From Allomuricauda sp. TMED12 (lineage in GTDB: Bacteria; Bacteroidota; Bacteroidia; Flavobacteriales; Flavobacteriaceae), in contig NHBR02000148.1 of assembly GCA_002167435.2 (NCBI GenBank), positions 1 to 56,068 on the forward strand: a stretch of 56,068 nucleotides of DNA, written 5' to 3'. Of the stretch, positions 51,434 to 56,068 are shown piece after piece. Under the pieces are notes generated by a model. It saw only the letters and a list, made by a program, of their open reading frames with translations, searched no databases and had not been told where the DNA came from. The position numbers and the translations under genes are program-made. The stretch's first letter is position 1. Every line of letters starts with the position of its first letter.

Positions 51434-51453
51434 CTTCTAAAAAATTAAAGACA

Positions 51454-51726
51454 ATGGAAAAGAAAACACATTTTACGGCAGAGCAAGCCAAATCTATTGG
51501 CGACCAGTTGAATATTGACTGGAATAAAATTCCATTAAATGAGTTTCGTGTAGGGCTTGAAGTGGAACTGGAACACGGCTTGCAAGATGAGGCAACCAAT
51601 GTAACAGGTAATGACCCTATTCTTACGGCAAAAATTGCCTTATCCCACTTAAACGCATTTTCAGATTATTATACAAGATTGTACAAAGGTTTTGGAATGG
51701 AAGTTCCACAATTAGGCAACGAATAA
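51454..51726 (+). CDS. DUF5661 family protein
   Basis: Taken from ATG 51454 (90 residues); an earlier ATG at 51421 would overlap copA. THFTAEQAKSIGDQLNIDWNKIPLNEFRVGLEVELEHG and DPILTAKIALSHLNAFSDYYTRL fit DUF5661, a small helical His/Glu-containing family of unknown function. Sits between copA (20 bp) and the CDF gene (12 bp), so probably part of the metal response. Confidence 0.8.
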   Translation: MEKKTHFTAEQAKSIGDQLNIDWNKIPLNEFRVGLEVELEHGLQDEATNVTGNDPILTAKIALSHLNAFSDYYTRLYKGFGMEVPQLGNE

Positions 51727-51738
51727 TTAAGAAAGAAT

Positions 51739-52689
51739 ATGGGACACGACCACGGGCACAGCCACTCGCACAGTGCGAATAAAAAGACCTTAACCATTAG
51801 CTTGGTTATCATTACGTTGTATATGGCAGTAGAGGTAATCGGCGGATTACTGACAAACAGCCTTGCATTATTAGCAGATGCCGGACATATGTTGAGCGAT
51901 GCGGTATCATTGTTCATTGCATTGATGGCATTTAAGTTCAGCAGCAAGGTAGCCGACTACGGCAAGACCTACGGCTACAAAAGATTTGAAATACTGGCGG
52001 CGGTTATCAACGGCGCAACGCTGATTTTGATTTCAGCTTATATCATTTACGAAGCGATAGAACGCTTCCAAAACCCGCCGGAAATTCAATCAAGCGGTAT
52101 GCTCATCGTGGCATTCATCGGCTTACTCGTTAATGTGCTTGTAGCCTGGATAATGATGCGTGGGGCTGACGTAAAAGAAAACCTCAATATGCGTGGCGCA
52201 TACCTGCACGTAATCAGCGATATGCTTGGTTCGGTTGGTGCTATCATCGCAGCCTTGCTCATTATGTTCTTTGGTTGGGGATGGGCAGACCCATTGGCAA
52301 GTGTTATCGTTTCCATACTGGTATTGAGAAGCGGTTATTTAGTAACCAAATCATCGGTACACGTATTAATGGAGGGCACACCGGAGAATGTTGAGGTTGA
52401 AAAGGTAACTGGAAAAATCCTGAACACCAACGGTATCAGCGGCATTCACGACCTGCATATCTGGACGATTACAAGCGGTTTGAACGCCCTTACCTGCCAC
52501 GCCGTAGTTGATGAAAAAATGACGATTGGAGAAAGTGAAGTAATGCTTCGTAAAATAGAGCACGATTTGGAACACCTGAACATTCATCACGTAACTATTC
52601 AGTTAGAAACACCTGCCCATACACACGATAATTCAGTATTGTGCAATGTAAAGGCAGACCCATCAGGACACGACCATCATCATCATTAA
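51739..52689 (+). CDS. Cation diffusion facilitator (CzcD/ZitB-like) transporter
   Basis: A 316-residue CDF antiporter with a His-rich N-terminus (MGHDHGHSHSHS) and His-rich end (GHDHHHH). The TM2 metal site is LLADAGHMLSDAVSLF (HxxxD), and the TM5 site is HVISDMLGSVGAI. The C-terminal cytoplasmic domain includes ISGIHDLHIWTI. It should export Zn(II), Cd(II) or Co(II) by proton exchange. Grouped with copA, so the cargo handles more than copper. Confidence 0.95.
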   Translation: MGHDHGHSHSHSANKKTLTISLVIITLYMAVEVIGGLLTNSLALLADAGHMLSDAVSLFIALMAFKFSSKVADYGKTYGYKRFEILAAVINGATLILISAYIIYEAIERFQNPPEIQSSGMLIVAFIGLLVNVLVAWIMMRGADVKENLNMRGAYLHVISDMLGSVGAIIAALLIMFFGWGWADPLASVIVSILVLRSGYLVTKSSVHVLMEGTPENVEVEKVTGKILNTNGISGIHDLHIWTITSGLNALTCHAVVDEKMTIGESEVMLRKIEHDLEHLNIHHVTIQLETPAHTHDNSVLCNVKADPSGHDHHHH

Positions 52690-52742
52690 TTCAGTTGAAT
52701 ACTATTTAAAAACAAGTTTTAATCTCTAAAAAGGAAATAGAA

Positions 52743-53129
52743 ATGAAAGTGAGCAAATTATTGATAGGCGCATTCGCCTCGTTAACTATCCTCTTGGCAT
52801 CTTGCGGTGGCGATACCAAAACAGCAAAGGACGGACACGTACACACAGCGGGCGATGGACACGACCACGCTACGGAACAGGTTGAAAAACCTGCCGAAAA
52901 AACAACCGCAAAAAACAGAAATGAAAAAGGCGAATTAGTTGATGCGTCAGGACACCTGATTACGGGTTGTCCGGGGCATAAAGAAATGATAGGTTCGCAG
53001 GGCGATATGTGCCCGAAGTGCGAATATATGGTAATGATACCTATCACTTGGGATATTACAGGAGTAGATACGGTAAGGGTAACTGCTTTGGCAGACTACA
53101 ACCCACCTGCGGATAAACTGAAAAAATAA
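52743..53129 (+). CDS. Metal-binding lipoprotein
   Basis: A 128-residue lipoprotein: signal peptide ending in the lipobox LLASC (Cys about 21), then a His-rich stretch (DGHVHTAGDGHDHA). A C-terminal domain follows with ITGCPGHKEMIGSQGDMCPKCEYMVMIPI, where three Cys and a His could bind a metal. Likely periplasmic or outer-membrane metal sequestration. It follows the CDF gene and ends before a strong terminator. Confidence 0.75.
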   Translation: MKVSKLLIGAFASLTILLASCGGDTKTAKDGHVHTAGDGHDHATEQVEKPAEKTTAKNRNEKGELVDASGHLITGCPGHKEMIGSQGDMCPKCEYMVMIPITWDITGVDTVRVTALADYNPPADKLKK

Positions 53130-53160
53130 TCATCGAATTTAGCTTTATTGCGTTTGCTTA

Positions 53161-53197
53161 ACGGTAGTTCCATTCAACAGGAACTGCCGTTTTTTTA
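53161..53197 (+). terminator. Terminator of the copA block
   Basis: 11-bp stem ACGGTAGTTCC (53161-53171) / GGAACTGCCGT (53180-53190) with one mismatch, 8-nt loop, then a T tract. Confidence 0.85.
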
Positions 53198-53211
53198 TGC
53201 ACTTCCAAATC

Positions 53212-53276
53212 AGTAAATATCACAAATCTATCAGGGAAAAGCGTAATAAGGAACTGCCGTAATGTGCTGAAATTTG
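53212..53276 (+). promoter_or_regulatory. Copper promoter module B (upstream of azurin)
   Basis: AGTAAATATCACAAATC (53212-53228), GGAACTGCCGT (AACT at 53252) and AAATTTGCAA (TTTG 53273). Box-to-TTTG distance is 61 bp, identical to modules A and C. TTTG lies 38 bp before the azurin ATG. Confidence 0.65.
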
Positions 53277-53310
53277 CAATATCAGAAAACAAATAAAATC
53301 TCAAATAGAA

Positions 53311-53817
53311 ATGAAAAAGTTAGTGTTAGCATTGTCGGTAATCGCTTTTACTGCCTGTAACAATACACCAAAAGAAGAAAAGGCAAAGGAAAGCCTTTAT
53401 CCCGAAACAGAAGAAACGGTTGCACCAGCAGAAACTGGTAACGAAGCCGTAATTACCATTAATGGCGGAGATGATATGAAATTCGACAAGACCGAACTTA
53501 AAGCCAAAGAGGGACAAACTGTAAAGCTCATTCTGAAGCACATCGGCAAAGCACCGATTGAAGCTATGGGGCACAATGTTGTCATTCTTGCACAAGGGAC
53601 AGACTTTAACGCCTTTGCCAATGCATCAATAGATGCTAAGGAGAACGGCTACATTCCAAAGGGAATGGAAAACTCCATTATTGCCAAAACCGATATGATT
53701 GGCGGCGGGCAAACCGCCGAAATCACCTTTGCTGCTCCGGCAAAAGGTTCGTATGATTTCCTATGCTCGTTTCCTGGTCATTACATCTATATGAAAGGCA
53801 AGTTCATTGTAGAATAA
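53311..53817 (+). CDS. Azurin-like blue copper lipoprotein
   Basis: A 168-residue exported cupredoxin. The signal peptide ends at the lipobox FTAC (Cys about 16). The azurin domain (about 45-168) has the first copper His in AMGHNVVI (about 87) and the Cys-His-Met set in CSFPGHYIYMKGKF (about 151-164). This is a type 1 copper site with standard azurin loop. It may carry electrons or buffer periplasmic copper; in this cargo the latter or a redox partnership is likely. It has its own promoter (module B). Confidence 0.9.
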   Translation: MKKLVLALSVIAFTACNNTPKEEKAKESLYPETEETVAPAETGNEAVITINGGDDMKFDKTELKAKEGQTVKLILKHIGKAPIEAMGHNVVILAQGTDFNAFANASIDAKENGYIPKGMENSIIAKTDMIGGGQTAEITFAAPAKGSYDFLCSFPGHYIYMKGKFIVE

Positions 53818-53836
53818 TACGGCAATTTCTAAATCA

Positions 53837-53901
53837 GTAAAAATCACAAATCTTACAAGGAATAGCATAATAGTAACTCACCGTTAAATACGGAAATTTG
53901 T
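53837..53901 (+). promoter_or_regulatory. Copper promoter module C (upstream of small HMA gene)
   Basis: AGTAAAAATCACAAATC (53837-53853), AACTCACCGT (AACT at 53876) and GAAATTTGTA (TTTG 53898). Box-to-TTTG spacing is 61 bp, as in A and B. It lies just after the azurin stop. Confidence 0.65.
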
Positions 53902-53926
53902 AGAACAATAAAAAAACAAGTTCAAA

Positions 53927-54169
53927 ATGAAAAATGTAGAATTAAGCATACCAGATATGCAAAGTGCACACTGCCAGGCAAGAGTAAACGGTGCTATCAA
54001 AGACATAGACGGCATCAAAATCGAAAAATTAGAAGCAGGAAAATTGGCTGTTTCAGTTGAAAGCGATGAAGTAAAAGAAGAGCTGGTTGAGGCGATTGAA
54101 AAAGCAGGCTACAAAGTTGGCGGCGACAGCAATGAGGCTTCAAGTTGCTCAACCGGATGCTGCAATTAA
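53927..54169 (+). CDS. Small heavy-metal-associated domain protein with altered metal site
   Basis: An 80-residue ferredoxin-like HMA protein. The metal loop reads MQSAHC, so the first Cys of CxxC is replaced and an Asx/His-Cys pair remains, as in the first domain of CopA (ESEHC). The C-terminus instead has a Cys cluster, SSCSTGCCN, that could complete the site. Likely a copper chaperone or buffer. It has its own promoter (module C) and terminator. Confidence 0.85.
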   Translation: MKNVELSIPDMQSAHCQARVNGAIKDIDGIKIEKLEAGKLAVSVESDEVKEELVEAIEKAGYKVGGDSNEASSCSTGCCN

Positions 54170-54177
54170 ATTTGGGC

Positions 54178-54219
54178 AATCCCGGGAATGTATGAAAGTG
54201 CGTCTCCGGGATTTTTTTC
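54178..54219 (+). terminator. Terminator after the small HMA gene
   Basis: 8-bp stem AATCCCGG (54178-54185) / CCGGGATT (54206-54213), then a T tract. Confidence 0.85.
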
Positions 54220-54280
54220 TCGAAACTATTTCAAAGAAAATATGAAACACTTTAGAACGTTGTTCCATAAATAAGAAGCT

Positions 54281-54697
54281 ATGTCACATAAACAAAATTC
54301 AGGCGACTGTTCGGAAATAATGACGAAAGTTTGCGGGGTAGCAGACCTGAATATTCAGACACGATTGGATACAGGTACATCCGCACCATTTACCGTCCAA
54401 ATTACTAACGAGCTACAAACGGATTACCAGCAGTTGAATAACCTGCTCCTTGTTAAATGCAATATCACCCTTGAAATTATTTTTATAAAGCGTATTATCG
54501 AAAAGGTAAAAGAATTACTGGTGTACACCGAACAATCCATATCGCAGATAGCAAAAGCATTAGGCTACCAAAAGCCGACTGAACTATCGGGTCAGTTAAT
54601 AACCTATACAGGATTAACGTCTGCACATTTTAAGCAAATACGAAAAAACAAGCTCGAAATCATCAAAAGACAGCAGGATAGACAAAACAAATTATAA
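54281..54697 (+). CDS. Small AraC-type HTH protein
   Basis: A 138-residue protein. The C-terminal part is AraC-type: IEKVKELLVYTEQSISQIAKALGYQKPTELSGQLITYTGLTSAHFKQIRKN, closely like the end of the 48368 regulator. The N-terminal half has a single Cys pair (DCSEIMTKVC) and no clear HMA fold. It could be a diverged paralogue of the HMA-AraC regulators that lost its sensor. Its ATG is preceded by AAGAAGCT, nearly the same as before the 56029 gene. Confidence 0.75.
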   Translation: MSHKQNSGDCSEIMTKVCGVADLNIQTRLDTGTSAPFTVQITNELQTDYQQLNNLLLVKCNITLEIIFIKRIIEKVKELLVYTEQSISQIAKALGYQKPTELSGQLITYTGLTSAHFKQIRKNKLEIIKRQQDRQNKL

Positions 54698-54734
54698 TGT
54701 CAGAACAGCAAACTTTTAAATAAAAGTCTTCATT

Positions 54735-54773
54735 AACCTCTCTTTGTGTACTAAAGCAGAGGTTTTCTTTTTA
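54735..54773 (+). terminator. Terminator after the small AraC gene
   Basis: 7-bp stem AACCTCT (54735-54741) / AGAGGTT (54758-54764) with a 16-nt loop and T-rich tract. It lies 32 bp before the reductase start. Confidence 0.65.
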
Positions 54774-54804
54774 TAAGCAATGGAAGACAGGAAACTACCG
54801 AGAG

Positions 54805-55875
54805 ATGAAGAAATACACGTGGCAGACACACAAAATTATAAAGGAAACCGAAGACACCATTACCATATACTTTGACACAGCGCAGCAGGCATTTACCTAT
54901 CTGCCCGGTCAATACCTTAATATCAGGCTTACGGTAAACGGCGAACTGCTCATACGTTCGTATTCGTTCAGTTCTAAGCCGTCTGAAGAATTTCCCGCCG
55001 TTACCATTAAAAGGGTCACAGGCGGAAAAATGAGCAATTACATTTTGGATAATGCAGACCATATCGAAAACTGGGAAATAGAAGCACCCTTTGGAAACTT
55101 TGTTTTGGAAAAACCGATAGCAGAACAATCCCAAATCGTACTATTGGCAGGCGGCAGCGGTATTTCGCCGTTATACGCAATGCTGAAAAGCATTGAAAGC
55201 ACCAATCCAATTCCCTTACTGGTGTACAGCAACAAATCGCCGGAAGATACTATATTCTGGAATGAACTGGAAGCGATGCAGGCGGATGAAAAGCTGAACA
55301 TCTGCTATTCCTTTACCGCACCCGAATTTGTTTCAACCAAAATCAACCACGTTGCAGGCAGGTTCAATTTGCTTGTTTTGCGTTCCGTCATCAAAAGACT
55401 GGTTGGCGAGGTTGCCGAAGCCCATTATTACATCTGCGGACCCAATGGGCTGATGGATTTGTACAGGGATGCCTTAACGGGCTTGAACATTCCCGAAACG
55501 CATATCCATTTGGAATACTTCGACCCCATACCGATAGATGCGGGCAATATGGAAACGGACGGCAATGCCAAAGATGTGATTGTAAACTACTACGAGGAAA
55601 ATTACATTAATGATGAAACGCAGACTTTTGAATGTACATCGCTCATTGAGGTTCAGCCGAAGCAGTCGCTTTTGGATGCGATGAAAGCCCATCATATCAA
55701 TGTGCCGAGTTCTTGTAAGAACGGAACCTGCGGAGCTTGTTGGGCTGTAAAGACAGACGGAGAAGTTCGGATGCTAAACAATGCCGCATTGACCGAACAG
55801 GATATTGCAGAGGGAATAATTTTGCTTTGCCAAAGCTACCCGATGAATGCGGATGTTTGTGTTACGGTACAGTAA
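54805..55875 (+). CDS. FAD/2Fe-2S ferredoxin-type oxidoreductase
   Basis: A 356-residue reductase with three parts: an FAD-binding barrel (LLIRSYSFSSKPSEE, about 52-66), an NAD(P)-binding fold (LLAGGSGISPLYAML, about 112-126; HYYICGPNGLMD, about 212-223), and a C-terminal plant-type 2Fe-2S domain (PSSCKNGTCGACWAV plus a final C in LLCQSYP). This is the layout of PaaE/HmpX-like electron-transfer proteins moving electrons from NAD(P)H to a partner. Its partner is unknown; location in the copper cargo suggests a redox role connected to metals, which is inference. Confidence 0.85.
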   Translation: MKKYTWQTHKIIKETEDTITIYFDTAQQAFTYLPGQYLNIRLTVNGELLIRSYSFSSKPSEEFPAVTIKRVTGGKMSNYILDNADHIENWEIEAPFGNFVLEKPIAEQSQIVLLAGGSGISPLYAMLKSIESTNPIPLLVYSNKSPEDTIFWNELEAMQADEKLNICYSFTAPEFVSTKINHVAGRFNLLVLRSVIKRLVGEVAEAHYYICGPNGLMDLYRDALTGLNIPETHIHLEYFDPIPIDAGNMETDGNAKDVIVNYYEENYINDETQTFECTSLIEVQPKQSLLDAMKAHHINVPSSCKNGTCGACWAVKTDGEVRMLNNAALTEQDIAEGIILLCQSYPMNADVCVTVQ

Positions 55876-56028
55876 TACCGCACACAAGTAAGTTTATAAT
55901 ATTTAATGTTACTGCACCGATTTTCATAAAATTTCACAAAACAAAACCGGAATATCATAACACTTTGTAGGTAGCAAATGCAGAATTTTGACCCCTGAAT
56001 AAAGGGATTAATACAATTTTTAGAAGCT
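55876..56028. other. Gap before the last gene
   Basis: AT-rich 153 bp. It includes a CACTTTGTAG segment (55961-55970), similar to the TTTG cores of the copper promoters, and a TTTCACAAAAC stretch at 55932-55942, but not the 61-bp AGTAAA module. Confidence 0.3.
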
Positions 56029-56068
56029 ATGACACTATTAATAAAAGGAATGGTGTGCAATAGATGTA
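56029..56068 (+). CDS. Start of a second HMA-AraC-like protein, cut by window edge
   Basis: 13 codons are visible, MTLLIKGMVCNRC, matching the MSKLFIKNMVCNRC start of the HMA-AraC regulator at 48368. ATG 56029 follows TAGAAGCT. The copper cargo therefore continues beyond the window with another likely copy of this regulator type. Confidence 0.6.
   Translation, partial: MTLLIKGMVCNRC

Noticed and set aside
48368..54697. Tetracycline resistance region (expected with rteC)
   Set aside because: No tetQ or rteA/B; the genes next to rteC are all metal-related.
1..56068. CRISPR arrays, rRNA, tRNA genes or insertion sequences
   Set aside because: No regular spacer-repeat array, no recognisable tRNA cloverleaf or rRNA, and no transposase gene with terminal inverted repeats was seen.

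Overview
The window is most of an integrative and conjugative element (ICE) of the Bacteroidota (CTnDOT/CTn341-type transfer system), carried by what looks like a flavobacterial or sphingobacterial host. Support for this comes from a phage-type tyrosine integrase of the Bacteroidota kind, tra genes in the CTnDOT order with their family hallmarks (TraA to TraG, TraI to TraO, TraQ), a MobA/MobB/MobC mobilisation set, RteC, DUF3408, DUF1896, DUF3945 and DUF932 proteins, and moderately AT-rich DNA. Genus cannot be decided from the sequence alone.

Layout. 1-2724 is probably flanking chromosome: the N-terminal end of a possible CHAT/caspase-like protein, a DUF2130 coiled-coil protein, and a UvrD-type helicase lacking its N-terminal half, broken at the presumed element edge. 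2964-4289 is the integrase. 4717-10798 is one + strand operon: SSB, DUF932, three small unknowns and a PRTRC cassette (PRTRC E, C, a 388-residue unknown, B, ThiF), in which C, B and ThiF correspond to a ubiquitin-like protein, an E2-like protein and an E1-like enzyme. 11041-13690 holds an orphan receiver protein, a pair of small helix-turn-helix proteins, a HEPN-type TIGR02391 gene and a small membrane protein. 13802-23284 is the mating-pore operon traE to traQ on the minus strand. 23489-26806 is a defence insert on the opposite strand, XRE regulator + SIR2 + HerA. 26863-29000 is traA to traD. 29001-29699 is a probable oriT region, followed by mobA and mobB. A cargo block Crp/SMR/GNAT/GNAT (31550-33527) separates mobB from mobC (33753-35753). 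35808-47005 (minus) holds a giant methylase-helicase, DUF1896, ORF6N, topoisomerase III, DUF3945 and a second HTH pair; rteC follows. 48368-56068 is a copper cargo: HMA-AraC regulators, a copper P-type ATPase, DUF5661, a CDF transporter, a metal-binding lipoprotein, azurin, a small HMA protein and a ferredoxin-type reductase. It continues past the right edge, so the right end of the element is not in the window.

The most interesting hidden structure is regulatory. Seven backbone transcription units (HTH pair 1, traE, traA, mobC, DUF1896/methylase, DUF3945/topB, HTH pair 2) each carry upstream a short array of units related to CTGCCAnnnA, repeated every 10 bp (one helical turn) and always in the same orientation relative to the gene. 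Cargo genes lack it. This looks like an element-wide operator for a co-ordinated transfer regulon. Separately, three copper promoters share a different module, an AGTAAA..ACAAATC box exactly 61 bp upstream of a TTTG core, probably read by the HMA-AraC regulators.
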